Of a stretch of 64,000 nucleotides of DNA, positions 9,501 through 18,384 are shown piece by piece (positions within the stretch are counted from its first letter, which is position 1; every line of letters starts with the position of its first letter). The notes beneath the pieces were generated by a model that worked only from the letters and a program-made list of their open reading frames with translations, had not been told where the DNA came from and made no database searches. Source of the stretch: Candidatus Poseidoniales archaeon (GTDB lineage: Archaea > Thermoplasmatota > Poseidoniia > Poseidoniales > Poseidoniaceae); NCBI GenBank assembly GCA_003602415.1, contig QQSK01000003.1, positions 29,610 to 93,609 on the forward strand, read 5' to 3'. Both the position numbers and the translations under genes were made by a program.

Positions 9501-11885
9501 TAAGAAATCATTTAGTGATTGTATGTCTATATCTCCGAACATTATTTCTGCTTTAGCTTCCTTAATCAATAGGGAATCTTCTAGAGATCTATGTCGTTGT
9601 AAAAGAGCATCTGCACGTTGTTGGAATTGCTGAGGACTTACTTCTTCAGCACCAATCCGCTTTGGAATAATCAATGAACGTCCTGCCACTTCTCTGAATC
9701 TCTTTGCGAATATTTGCGTGCTAACAATATATCTTTCAATAATTTCTATGTGATCATTTGACTGGAAAGAATCATACATTTTTCCAGGATCAACTTCTTG
9801 ACTTGTCTTAATTAGTAATCCGTTTTCATCGAATGACAGTTCTAAAACAGCGATTCCATCTTGCTCTGCTAATCCTGCCATGAAGTATCCTAATGCAGTG
9901 TTGAAGCCTCTTCCTCTACATGAGGTAATCAGATAGGTTGGCATACCTCCAGAAACAATTTGCTCAACTATCAAGCGATTAGGGTCTGGAACCTGGAATG
10001 AATCTAGAGTGTGTTCTTCAAGGTGCCTTGCAATGGTGTTTGAAACACCTTCACTTAGTCCATATGCATCTCGCAAAATGACTCTAGGATCGTTTTGCCT
10101 TCGCAATGCATTAACACTGTGACCTATCAAATCAAGAAGTGCACCAGATAATTCTCTTGAGCGACTTCTTGCCTCTCCACTCCATGACGGAACAGTAGGG
10201 CGATATCCGGTTACCGAGTTAACATTGACTCTAGTTCCTTGAATATTTGTAACCCTGTATGTTGAGCCACCAAGTAGAATGACGTCTCCACCTCTAAGAT
10301 TTGCAACGAAGGAAGATGATAATTGTCCAAGGATACTTCCTTCGGCATTGAATACAAGATAGGAATTATCGGGAGCTATTGTTCCAATATTTGTGTAGTA
10401 AATCATTCGTGAATATCCACGCTTACCATACAAGTTCTCTTCCCAATCAATCCAAACCCTTCTTTCTTCCTCCAGCATATCAAGAACTTCTATGAAGTCA
10501 TCATATGGAAGATTTCTATAGGACCATGTGCTGGTAACTACTTCGTACGCTTCATCAATATCTCTTTCATTGATAATTACAAGTCCGATCAAGAATTGAG
10601 CAAGTACATCTAGACAGTTTTGAGGGAAATCTAGTTTGTCCATATCACCGGTTTGAATAGCAGCTTGTAATGCAGCTAATTCAATCAAATCATCAACACT
10701 AGTTGGAAGGAATCTAGCTCGAGGAATTCCTCCAACATGGTGCCCTGCTCTTCCAATCCTCTGAAGTGCTGTTGCAATATCACCCGGTGAACCAATTTGT
10801 ATCACCATGTCTACCGAACCAATATCAATTCCCATTTCAAGAGATGAAGATGTAACTACTGCACGTAAATGACCAAGTTTCAACTTTCTTTCAACATCTA
10901 AACGTATTCGCTTGTCCATTGAACCGTGGTGACCTGCTACAAGGTCACCAAGATAGGGTCGTAATTTTTGAACAAGAGTTTCAGTCATCTTCCTGGTATT
11001 GGCGAATACCAATGTCGTATTGTGAGCGCCTATCAGGTCAGCGATCATTTCAACGTTCATTTCTAAGACTTTCATTACCGATAGGTCGCTGAATTTAGGC
11101 GAACAAAGTAATATGTCGAGGTCTAGTTCCCTAGCACCACTAATCTTTGCAATCTTTACTTCTTGAGCGTTATCTCTACTTTCCCTATCATCACTAGCAA
11201 CCAGATATTCAGCTACTGTTTCCAAAGGTTCCATCGTTGCAGAAATTCCAATTCTCTGTACAGGTCTTTCCAGAATCGTATCCAATAGAGATATTGTCAA
11301 AGCCAGATGAACTCCACGCTTAGTAGGGACAAGTGAATGCATTTCATCAATAATTATCCACTCCACATTAGAGACAATTGGTTGAAATCTAGGCGATGAA
11401 ATTGCAATAGCCATACTTTCAGGAGTCGTGATTAGAATGTGAGGGGGTTTTCTCAGCATCTTTTGTCTCTCAGACTGAGGGGTATCACCAGTTCGAAGTC
11501 CAACACGGATTTTACCTTGCGCCCTATCTGGTAGATATTTATCTTCAATTTCACCCAGTGGTCCTATCAGGTTTTTCTGAATATCATTTGCTAAGGCCTT
11601 GATAGGTGAAATGTATAGGCAGTAGACCCTTTCTTCCAAAGTCCCTTCCAATGCATGACGTACTAATTTGTCGATAATTGTGAGGAATGCAGTCAATGTT
11701 TTTCCAGAACCAGTAGGAGAACATAGTAGCAAATGGTCTCCGTCCATAATTGATGGAATCGCTAGTTTTTGTGGCCTAGTAAAATCTGGAAATTTATCCT
11801 TAAACCAGTTACGAACAGGTTGGCATAATTTCTCTAACAAATCCTCTGTGTCGAGAGGATTTTCTAAGTATGAGATATTTGCCAT
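6600..11885 (-). CDS. lhr: Large Lhr-family superfamily 2 ATP-dependent helicase
   Basis: The 1761-residue protein is a 'large helicase-related' enzyme that unwinds DNA or RNA-DNA hybrids and is linked to repair. Motifs in order are the Pro-Thr-Gly-Ser-Gly-Lys-Thr P-loop at 55-63, Asp-Glu-Met-His at 180-183, Ser-Ala-Thr at 215-217, and Gln-Arg-Ile-Gly-Arg-Ala-Gly-His further on. These are followed by the winged-helix and beta-barrel Lhr core. It is far longer than the roughly 900-residue archaeal Lhr core. The extra 850 or so residues look like winged-helix repeats, as in long bacterial Lhr. It stands alone on its strand. The nearest upstream gene, glyS, is divergent across a 229-base gap. 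Confidence 0.9.
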   Translation of the reverse strand: MANISYLENPLDTEDLLEKLCQPVRNWFKDKFPDFTRPQKLAIPSIMDGDHLLLCSPTGSGKTLTAFLTIIDKLVRHALEGTLEERVYCLYISPIKALANDIQKNLIGPLGEIEDKYLPDRAQGKIRVGLRTGDTPQSERQKMLRKPPHILITTPESMAIAISSPRFQPIVSNVEWIIIDEMHSLVPTKRGVHLALTISLLDTILERPVQRIGISATMEPLETVAEYLVASDDRESRDNAQEVKIAKISGARELDLDILLCSPKFSDLSVMKVLEMNVEMIADLIGAHNTTLVFANTRKMTETLVQKLRPYLGDLVAGHHGSMDKRIRLDVERKLKLGHLRAVVTSSSLEMGIDIGSVDMVIQIGSPGDIATALQRIGRAGHHVGGIPRARFLPTSVDDLIELAALQAAIQTGDMDKLDFPQNCLDVLAQFLIGLVIINERDIDEAYEVVTSTWSYRNLPYDDFIEVLDMLEEERRVWIDWEENLYGKRGYSRMIYYTNIGTIAPDNSYLVFNAEGSILGQLSSSFVANLRGGDVILLGGSTYRVTNIQGTRVNVNSVTGYRPTVPSWSGEARSRSRELSGALLDLIGHSVNALRRQNDPRVILRDAYGLSEGVSNTIARHLEEHTLDSFQVPDPNRLIVEQIVSGGMPTYLITSCRGRGFNTALGYFMAGLAEQDGIAVLELSFDENGLLIKTSQEVDPGKMYDSFQSNDHIEIIERYIVSTQIFAKRFREVAGRSLIIPKRIGAEEVSPQQFQQRADALLQRHRSLEDSLLIKEAKAEIMFGDIDIQSLNDFLEASKLSEARIVHTKVPIPSRLGMSLYMSTFEDLLSMKTRAFLVKDIDPEILRRLLGNRSLATEMTDEQLKEYYANKVPRPTNSTELLSLMSRGGGLDRKWENPLYELKLEGIDHSQIEKWVTELADAGKITKIRSTGVESLDDKWFTTYMAEIHGTLGCISVAGGKEMEDIRDLYTKGITYEIATEFDGLKPTKWEEMTISDSHEALRVKIIEMLGSEGPAKGEEFAIRLPFPQGQIDSILHELEMRNVISVGFFTQTEDAEYILKVDEHKITGGEEDVVEYRWVQNLVMQKSFEQYSDGFTAFNQHILFQKQQEMLYRVDGFRYADWKDLQLDSDVVMGRLLHNRIGYTTRENLPMLLGLKPEPWLGEMEKLILEKIPAGENLTRQEILADFPKGDDYKSLQRDLKNAISNLERQLCLVKQFEDVSGRRRRLSLFHRVLDVYEPMDFESALVDVIKRMGPVKAFTLRYYVSRSVEELAIALRNLENEGKINKVMALVPEPEAFYVVPDDVASLHSPKREDRTLRILTQSDPYVSRFIWEVRSVLDRGWYLPVFKGVDPIGKVLMFKINDYLEIKDMHIPYAYLDEFCVAFEKLLDNHSDQLVDVAVLSQFNGIPVTELEDNFRIALEGIGFKLAGERMIRGGVVDPQPREIAERALFHRHHLHQNSRLENEIDALGSVREVRDDFGLRGRAEVYRVSLKNMASAHQLHQGINLRGHQVWASYDHFSTLLAIRGEEPNEELLDILDFFNSHSDPNLFMERHGLKRAAFRKLIQPLLRSGHMVQDYRGGFRSVTPRKGLDPIILRREYLRRLVSDFPVITLKQFTRLAGTPFKPEELKSILTEFEEDSTLIKGFLIQDLHEVCWGRKDLLEEAKNVPPIRDFVIPPSDPIAPYFADVLKQKFGFGSAYLVFRNAEPVAAFKANTRDKVIDVTDYEGSEKGWRIVKEFAWEHQMPLKTELRIGGKRRK

Positions 11886-12114
11886 ATTATCACTACACTA
11901 TGCGTGTTTTCAAAGCGTGCGTATTGACATGATATAAGTTTTGTAAGATTGGATATACAATAATCTGATATTTTAGGTTGGTAAAGAGGGCACTGGGAGA
12001 CATTTATCCCGTTTTGTAAAAAATACATTTCGCTGAGATATATTTTTTTCATAAACGCTATTTTTCGTGATTTTTTGCAGGTGTTCTCATTTACCCCTTT
12101 CTCTACGGACATTC
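11886..12114. promoter_or_regulatory. Divergent intergenic region between lhr and glyS
   Basis: This is the longest non-coding gap in the window (229 bases). It is AT-rich with several T tracts on the plus strand, including TATATTTTTTT near 12040 and TTTTTTGC near 12071. It must hold the promoters for lhr (minus) and glyS (plus). The A/T-rich element at about 12038-12046 could be a TATA box for glyS, and ATATAA near 11932 is a second candidate. I see no tRNA-like fold and no convincing small gene. Confidence 0.4.
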
Positions 12115-13785
12115 ATGGAGGAGTATTCTAGCGAACGTCTGAGCAGGCTTACTGGCATGTTAAAGCGTCGTGGATTAATCCTTCCAGCATTCGAAATTCA
12201 CGGCGGTGCTGCCGGATTATATGATTATGGTCCTGTTGGCGGTAGACTTCGAAATCGTGTTAATCAAACATGGCTTGATCATTGGCAGAGTTTGGGTAAC
12301 ATCGTAGAGATTTCATGTCCCACAGTAACTCCCTATGCAGTTCTAGAGGCCAGTGGCCACGTAGGTGAATTCAGTGATTTTTTGACTGAATGTACAAAGT
12401 GTGGTGAAGCAAGCCGTGCAGACCATTTGGTTGAGGATAAATATCCTAATGCAGAATCATTAAGTCGTGATGAACTTGCATCATTGATTTCAGAAATGAA
12501 ACCTAATTGCCCCAATTGTGGTGAATCGTCTTGGGGTAATATCGTAGCTCAAAATTTGATGTTTAATACAAAAATTGGCGCTGGTAAATCAGGACGTGAT
12601 GGTTTCCTTCGACCTGAAACAGCACAAGGTATGTTTACATCTTTTACCTCAATTTATCGCCATTTTAGAGAAAGACTTCCATTTGGCGCAGTACAGGTTG
12701 GTAAGGGATACCGCAATGAGATTAGTCCTCGTCAAGGTATGATTCGGTTAAGAGAATTTAACATGGCGGAACTCGAGTATTTCATTGACCCTGAAGTACA
12801 ACCAATCCATGATTTTTCTTCTTGGAGTGCCCCAGTTTGCTTGATTTCAGATGAGCAAGGTGAAATTTCTATGACATTATCTCAAGCGGTGAATGATGGA
12901 ATAATTCGACACCCTACGGTTGGTTTTTTCATGGGCTCAACCATGGATTTCTTGGTAAATATAGGAATTAATCCCAATCATTTGAGATTTAGACAACACG
13001 AATCTACTGAAATGGCTCATTATGCTCAAGATTGTTGGGATGTTGAATTGTTGGGTTCATATGGATGGATTGAATGTGTGGGAATTGCTCATCGTGGGTG
13101 CTATGATTTGGAAGCCCATGAAAAAGCCACAGGACAACGTCTTCGTGCTTGGAGGACATTCAAGGAGCCCAAAACTGTTGAAATTGACGGTTGGACGATT
13201 GATGGGGCTAAAGCAGGCCCTGCATTCCGAGCTTTGGCAGGTAAGGTAAAATCTGCGATTGAAGAATTACCTGCTGAATCTTCCTTCCCCATGACTTTGA
13301 ACATCGATGGTCAGGAATTGGAAGTACGAGATGAACATGTAAAACGTCTTCAAAGAACAGAAAATATGGCAGGAGAATGGTTCATACCTCACGTCGTTGA
13401 ACCAGCCTTTGGTATAGATCGAATTATCTGGCATCTTCTCGATCATTGTTACACTGAAACTGAAAAATCAGGTGAAACTTACACTTTGATGACTATTCCT
13501 GAAATCATCGCTCCAGTCGATGTTACAGTCCTACCATTGTATGAAAAAGATGGAATGGGTGAATTGGCAAAAAGTATTCACAGAGATTTGTGTTCAAGAA
13601 GAAATGTTTTTTCGATTTATGACGCAAGTGGTTCTATCGGTAGAAGGTATGCTAGGGCCGATGAAATTGGTGTTCCTTGGTGTATTACAGTAGACCATGA
13701 TTCGCTTAACGATAAAACGGTCACATTGCGTTCAAGAGATTCTGGAGAGCAAATTAGAGTTCCAATCAGCGAATTAGAGTTTTGA
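12115..13785 (+). CDS. glyS: Glycyl-tRNA synthetase (archaeal/eukaryotic class II type)
   Basis: The enzyme charges tRNA-Gly with glycine in the cytoplasm. The 556-residue product starts its catalytic core with His-Gly-Gly-Ala-Ala-Gly-Leu-Tyr-Asp-Tyr-Gly-Pro. It has the zinc-binding insertion (Cys-Thr-Lys-Cys-Gly, later Cys-Pro-Asn-Cys-Gly) and class II motif 2 (Gly-Lys-Gly-Tyr-Arg-Asn-Glu-Ile). A C-terminal anticodon-binding domain holds Pro-Leu-Tyr-Glu-Lys and Gly-Ser-Ile-Gly-Arg-Arg-Tyr. I start at 12115, where homology begins; an upstream in-frame codon at 12067 adds 16 unrelated residues. There is no clear Shine-Dalgarno sequence, so the message may be leaderless or nearly so. rfcL follows 41 bases after the stop on the same strand. 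Confidence 0.95.
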   Translation: MEEYSSERLSRLTGMLKRRGLILPAFEIHGGAAGLYDYGPVGGRLRNRVNQTWLDHWQSLGNIVEISCPTVTPYAVLEASGHVGEFSDFLTECTKCGEASRADHLVEDKYPNAESLSRDELASLISEMKPNCPNCGESSWGNIVAQNLMFNTKIGAGKSGRDGFLRPETAQGMFTSFTSIYRHFRERLPFGAVQVGKGYRNEISPRQGMIRLREFNMAELEYFIDPEVQPIHDFSSWSAPVCLISDEQGEISMTLSQAVNDGIIRHPTVGFFMGSTMDFLVNIGINPNHLRFRQHESTEMAHYAQDCWDVELLGSYGWIECVGIAHRGCYDLEAHEKATGQRLRAWRTFKEPKTVEIDGWTIDGAKAGPAFRALAGKVKSAIEELPAESSFPMTLNIDGQELEVRDEHVKRLQRTENMAGEWFIPHVVEPAFGIDRIIWHLLDHCYTETEKSGETYTLMTIPEIIAPVDVTVLPLYEKDGMGELAKSIHRDLCSRRNVFSIYDASGSIGRRYARADEIGVPWCITVDHDSLNDKTVTLRSRDSGEQIRVPISELEF

Positions 13786-13798
13786 AAAACTCAATGTT

Positions 13799-13813
13799 CA
13801 AAGGTGGCCTTTG
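13799..13813 (+). terminator. Perfect 6-bp hairpin between glyS and rfcL
   Basis: CAAAGG and CCTTTG flank a TGG loop, giving a perfect stem of six pairs, 14 bases after the glyS stop and 14 bases before the rfcL ATG. No T run follows, so it may be a processing or weak termination site rather than a strong terminator. Confidence 0.3.
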
Positions 13814-13826
13814 CTAACGTATACTC

Positions 13827-15332
13827 ATGGTGACTAGTGATTGGACCGAACGTCACCGACCTCAGAGTGAAAGATTTCTCGAAGGCAATGATGCTCAGAG
13901 GAAAAAAATACGCTCATGGCTAGACCAGTGGAAAGAAGGAAAGCCTGACAAGCCAGGATTATTGCTAATCGGGCCACCTGGTGTTGGAAAAACAACTGTA
14001 GCTCGTGCAGTTGCTGCAGATATGGGCTGGCAAGTAATTGAATTAAATGCGAGTGATTCTCGTAATGCAGGTGCAATTCGTAAGGCCGCAACTCACGCCT
14101 CGAATCATGGCTCATTATTCATGACACCCGGGACTAAACCTGCGCGTACGCTAATCTTACTTGATGAAGTTGACCATCTATCTGGAGGTTTACGTGCAAT
14201 CTCCAGTGATAGAATTTCATCCATCGTCACTGGTGAAGATTTAGATCCATCTAAAGCACTCAAAGGAGATAGTGGAGGTAAAGCAGAATTGCTTAATTTG
14301 TTATCTCAGACAAAACAACCTGTTATTCTTGCATGCAATGATGAAATGGGGCTTTGGGGAAGGTCTTCATCAACATGGAGAACGGCACGTGATAGATTTA
14401 GTAAGCACTTAATTACTATACGTTTTGAGAGGGCTTCAAATGAAGCACTTCGAAGGATTGCTCTGAGGGTTATCAAACAAGAAGGATATACTGCAGACCC
14501 TGGTGCTATTGATGAATTGGTAAACAACAATCCTGGAGACCTCCGTGCATTGGTAAGGGATTTGCAAGTCATGTGTACGCTTGCTGATGATAATCTGACC
14601 AAAGATATGGTAAGAGAAAATATCGAAACTGGAGTTAGGGATACCACAGTTGAAATCTTCCCAGGTCTAGATTTATTGTATCGTTCAAGAACTGCAGATA
14701 AGGCAATGATGGCAATGCGTTCCTTGGATAAGAGCCCTGATGATATGGTGGCGTGGGTCTCTTGGAATAATGGGGTTGTATTTACTGAAAAACCCGCAAT
14801 CAGAAGAGGTTCTCAGCCCCTCTCTCTTGCTGATAGATTATTGACTAGTAGATTTAGAAACACCGCACATAGGTCATGGTATTGGTCATCTAACCTTTCA
14901 GGATTAGCAGCTAGTGTGACTATGTCGAAACCTGTTGAGGGCAGAATATTTTGTACCTATCCTGGATTTTTGCGTAGAGATTCAGCCTGGGTTAAGAGGT
15001 CGGTTGTAGATCGTTTAGCTGAAACCTGCGGTTGTTCAAAAAAAGCGGTTAGAGAGGAATTACTACCTTCTTTGGTAGCAGTTCAATCTGAAAATAGTGA
15101 TGATTTCTCAATATCTTTGGCACTTGGATTATCCCCAGAAGAACATGCAGCAATTTGTGGTTTGAAATCTAATCTAGTCTCGACAAAAAAATTGATGGAA
15201 TTATACTCTAAGGAATTAGAGAAAATGTCATCAGAGAATGTACTGCCAATTATCGAAGAGGTAAAAGTCGAAGATACTGAAATCGAGGAGACCGAACCTG
15301 AGAAAGATTCAGGCCAGAGAACTTTGTTCTAA
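13827..15332 (+). CDS. rfcL: Replication factor C large subunit (clamp loader)
   Basis: RFC-L works with RFC small subunits to load the PCNA sliding clamp. The 501-residue protein has a Walker A motif Gly-Pro-Pro-Gly-Val-Gly-Lys-Thr at 49-56 and Walker B Leu-Leu-Asp-Glu-Val-Asp at 111-116. The AAA+ lid and an alpha-helical collar follow. An acidic linker then leads to a final Gly-Gln-Arg-Thr-Leu-Phe, which fits a PCNA-interacting (PIP) box at the extreme C-terminus. The stop overlaps the convergent trkH stop by 3 bases. The start has no obvious Shine-Dalgarno sequence, consistent with leaderless translation. Confidence 0.93.
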   Translation: MVTSDWTERHRPQSERFLEGNDAQRKKIRSWLDQWKEGKPDKPGLLLIGPPGVGKTTVARAVAADMGWQVIELNASDSRNAGAIRKAATHASNHGSLFMTPGTKPARTLILLDEVDHLSGGLRAISSDRISSIVTGEDLDPSKALKGDSGGKAELLNLLSQTKQPVILACNDEMGLWGRSSSTWRTARDRFSKHLITIRFERASNEALRRIALRVIKQEGYTADPGAIDELVNNNPGDLRALVRDLQVMCTLADDNLTKDMVRENIETGVRDTTVEIFPGLDLLYRSRTADKAMMAMRSLDKSPDDMVAWVSWNNGVVFTEKPAIRRGSQPLSLADRLLTSRFRNTAHRSWYWSSNLSGLAASVTMSKPVEGRIFCTYPGFLRRDSAWVKRSVVDRLAETCGCSKKAVREELLPSLVAVQSENSDDFSISLALGLSPEEHAAICGLKSNLVSTKKLMELYSKELEKMSSENVLPIIEEVKVEDTEIEETEPEKDSGQRTLF

Positions 15333-16963
15333 TCCTCGTCATTATTTCCCTTGTCTTCCATTTTCTCAAACAATTCTCGAATAAGCTTTACAGAAGCTCT
15401 ATCAGGTGCTTCGCGCTCTTCTCTGGACCAAGTTCTTGGATGCAACAATAATAGTGCAGTCATTAATTCCAATCGACCGAACCACATCAAAATCGATGTA
15501 ATGATTAGTGATGGCGTACCTAATGATGCCCAAGTGTTCGAAGGACCATAATCACCTAATGTTGGTCCAGTATTTCCTAGTGACGAAGCTACAACAGCGA
15601 CTACAGATTCAAAATCTGAATTAGGCATAGTTACTGCCAAAATTATACATGAAAGTGCGAATAATCCAGTCCAGACAAATAACATTCCAATGATTAGTCC
15701 CAATCTATCGCCTTCGACAACCTCATCATTCATTCTTATTCTGAAGATTCTCTTCGGCTGGGCAATTCTTCCAATTTCTCTCCATGCGACTTTCAAAGCC
15801 AGTTTGACTCGCATCAATTTCAGACCACCACTTGTTGAGCCAGCACATGCACCAACAATCATCAGTAAGAATAGCAGAATATGAGTGACAACAGGCCAAA
15901 GCATGTAATCTGTGGTTGTATATCCAGTTGATGTTCCAATGGATACAACTGTGAATAATGAATCAAAAAATCCATCACTCAAATTACTTCCTTGAGATAG
16001 CAGAGCAAAGAATACGAAAGCCGTAGTTGCAACGATAACTAGAACATAACTTCGTCCTTCCTGATCAGTGAACACTTTGTCCCATTGTTTTTCCCAAGCT
16101 AACCAAATCAACGTGAAATTAACTCCTGCTAAGAACATAAAACAGATAATTATCGCTTCTACAACAAAACTGTCATAGTATCCTATAGATGCGTCATGAG
16201 TTGAAAAACCACCCGATGGCATTGTTGTAAGTCCATGGTTAAATGCATCAAAGAAACTTAGGTCACCTATAGACCAGAGCAACAAGATTTCCAATGCGGT
16301 TAGGACAATATAAATCGTCCATAATGCCAGAGCGGTTTCTTGTAATTTGGGCCTCAGTCTGGATAATGATGGGCCGGTTAATTCTGCTCTAGCCAAAGCC
16401 ATTCCGCCTCCTAGTACTCTTGATAGAAGCATCAAACCTAGCATGATTATTCCCATGCCACCTAGCCATTGTGTCAAAGAACGCCAAATCAGAATACCTT
16501 GAGGTTGGGCATTGATACAATCCTTGGTGCTTCCAGTACAATTTGGACTCATGGACTGTTCGATAACAGTCGCTCCTGTTGTAGTGAATCCAGACATTGA
16601 TTCGAACCATGAGTTAACAAATCCTCTTCCTATGTCCATCATTGATGAACCATCGGTGAATGGTCCATGGAATACTCCGCCCAGCCAGAATGGCAAACTA
16701 CCAATTAGAACAGCAACGGGCCAAGCAAGAGCAACTGCGGCAAATGCTTCTCTATCTCTGAGTCTTTCTGTAGTATCTGAACGCACTCCAAGACTCAACA
16801 AGGCCAATCCAATAATTCCCGAAATTACCAAAGGTAACATGAAAGAAATCATAGCGGTTCCAAAACCATCTAGCCACCAAGCAACTAAGAAACTGAATGA
16901 CAATGGAATCAACATTGCCATCATCGTCCAACCGACGATTAGTGAAAGTACGTCACGACGCAT
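15329..16963 (-). CDS. trkH: TrkH/KtrB-family potassium channel subunit
   Basis: The product is a 544-residue membrane protein with repeated helix-pore-helix units characteristic of TrkH. Selectivity-filter-like turns include Ser-Gly-Phe-Thr-Thr-Thr-Gly-Ala-Thr, Thr-Met-Pro-Ser-Gly-Gly-Phe and Gly-Thr-Ser-Thr-Gly-Tyr-Thr-Thr. It takes up potassium, or in a few relatives sodium, through the cytoplasmic membrane together with the RCK protein TrkA. trkA lies 5 bases upstream on the same strand, and its stop region forms the ribosome-binding sequence GAGGTAA of trkH. The two are clearly one operon. The C-terminal tail is charged and cytoplasmic. Confidence 0.92.
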   Translation of the reverse strand: MRRDVLSLIVGWTMMAMLIPLSFSFLVAWWLDGFGTAMISFMLPLVISGIIGLALLSLGVRSDTTERLRDREAFAAVALAWPVAVLIGSLPFWLGGVFHGPFTDGSSMMDIGRGFVNSWFESMSGFTTTGATVIEQSMSPNCTGSTKDCINAQPQGILIWRSLTQWLGGMGIIMLGLMLLSRVLGGGMALARAELTGPSLSRLRPKLQETALALWTIYIVLTALEILLLWSIGDLSFFDAFNHGLTTMPSGGFSTHDASIGYYDSFVVEAIIICFMFLAGVNFTLIWLAWEKQWDKVFTDQEGRSYVLVIVATTAFVFFALLSQGSNLSDGFFDSLFTVVSIGTSTGYTTTDYMLWPVVTHILLFLLMIVGACAGSTSGGLKLMRVKLALKVAWREIGRIAQPKRIFRIRMNDEVVEGDRLGLIIGMLFVWTGLFALSCIILAVTMPNSDFESVVAVVASSLGNTGPTLGDYGPSNTWASLGTPSLIITSILMWFGRLELMTALLLLHPRTWSREEREAPDRASVKLIRELFEKMEDKGNNDED

Positions 16964-16968
16964 TTACC

Positions 16969-18384
16969 TCACACCTTGAATTTCTTTTCGAGGTCATCAA
17001 CATGATCTGGTGGCAAGAATATGGTCAGTCTGTCACCTTCTAGCAAAGTTTTGGTAGAAGAAGGACGCATAGTTTCCCATTCATCGTGAATATTTTGTCT
17101 TTGAATAAATGCAACTTTACACCAATCAGGTAATCCTGCATCTGCTATAGTTTTTCCAGCAAATTTCAATTCAGAACTTATTGGTAAACAAATTCCAATT
17201 ACATCAGGGACGCTGGAAAGTACAGCGTATGGTCCAGGTAATTCAGAATGTATTCGAGAAAGAATTGTATCGATTGCAACTCTCTTTCTGTCAACTGAAA
17301 ATGTAACGCCCATTCTTCGAACAACATTCACCAAATCAGCATCATAGAGGATCAGTCCAGTACGTTCTACGCCCATGTCACTTGCTAGTAATACGGCCGC
17401 AATTGAAGCATGGTCATCATCTAGAGCAGATATTGCAATATCATGTGACCCAATCTCAATTTCTGATAACAAATCCTTATCCAAATGGTCTCCGTGAATG
17501 ATTTCTATTCCCTTACGATTACCGATATCTGAACCTGCAAGATTGTTTGCCCTTTCCAAATCTCTTTCAACAACGGTAACAGTTCCATTTGCATCTAGCC
17601 AAGCTTTAGCCAATCTAATTCCAATCAGTCCAGCACCAAATATAGCGATTTTAGGTCTATCTGGGAAATCTATTGCCTCATGACCAAAAATACGTAAAAT
17701 CCTGTTAAACGATGCTTCGCCTGCAGTTGCTATTGCTACTCTATCATTTGGAAGTATTTGGTCATCAGCACTTGGCACCTTTCCAGGCATTCCATCTCTT
17801 TTCAGACCCACAATAAGGGGCATTCCACCTTCGACCTTGGCTCCAGAATCTCTCAAAGTTCGATGAACTACACTGCCTGCTTCTGGCTTAACATCTAATT
17901 CGACGATGAATGCGTCCGCCTCAAAAGGAATCACTTCGGTCAACGAAGAAGATCTCAATCCAGACATAAGTCGTTCAATTGCACCATCTACGGGATGAAC
18001 AACATGGTCTACACCTGCCCATTTTGCTAATTTACCTGATTTGTACTCTTCAACGAACATAGGATTCCTTACTCGGCATATTGTCATCAAACTGCCTTTT
18101 CCTTTGGTCTGCTCGTTATGCACATGTTTTGCTAAAGCACATGAAAGGATATTTCTTTCATCTGAGTTAGTTGCTGCAACATATACTTGTGCAGACTCAA
18201 TTCCTGCTTCGAGGAATTTGTTTCTTTGAGTGATGTCTCCGTGTAAAACTAAGATGTCCATTCCTTGAGAGTTTTTGACAGCTCTTGCGCTATTATCGAC
18301 TAGAACAACGTCCTTGTCTTCGCTTCTGAGCGCTTTGGCTAAGCCTGTTCCTACACGACCGCCTCCACCAATGATTACCCTCAT
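16969..18384 (-). CDS. trkA: TrkA potassium uptake regulator with two RCK units
   Basis: This cytoplasmic gating subunit binds NAD(H) or nucleotides and controls TrkH. Two Rossmann folds are visible: Ile-Ile-Gly-Gly-Gly-Gly-Arg-Val-Gly at the start and Ile-Phe-Gly-Ala-Gly-Leu-Ile-Gly near residue 230. Each is followed by a TrkA-C domain, giving 471 residues, the full double-RCK length. I start at the ATG at 18384 because the Rossmann strand begins there; an upstream in-frame start at 18405 adds only seven residues. That ATG overlaps the TGA of the transglutaminase gene (ATGA), so translation is coupled. Confidence 0.93.
   Translation of the reverse strand: MRVIIGGGGRVGTGLAKALRSEDKDVVLVDNSARAVKNSQGMDILVLHGDITQRNKFLEAGIESAQVYVAATNSDERNILSCALAKHVHNEQTKGKGSLMTICRVRNPMFVEEYKSGKLAKWAGVDHVVHPVDGAIERLMSGLRSSSLTEVIPFEADAFIVELDVKPEAGSVVHRTLRDSGAKVEGGMPLIVGLKRDGMPGKVPSADDQILPNDRVAIATAGEASFNRILRIFGHEAIDFPDRPKIAIFGAGLIGIRLAKAWLDANGTVTVVERDLERANNLAGSDIGNRKGIEIIHGDHLDKDLLSEIEIGSHDIAISALDDDHASIAAVLLASDMGVERTGLILYDADLVNVVRRMGVTFSVDRKRVAIDTILSRIHSELPGPYAVLSSVPDVIGICLPISSELKFAGKTIADAGLPDWCKVAFIQRQNIHDEWETMRPSSTKTLLEGDRLTIFLPPDHVDDLEKKFKV

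Noticed and set aside
11864..12112. Minus-strand 82-codon frame over the lhr-glyS gap
   Set aside because: It overlaps the lhr start, has no ribosome-binding site and no sequence resemblance to a known protein.
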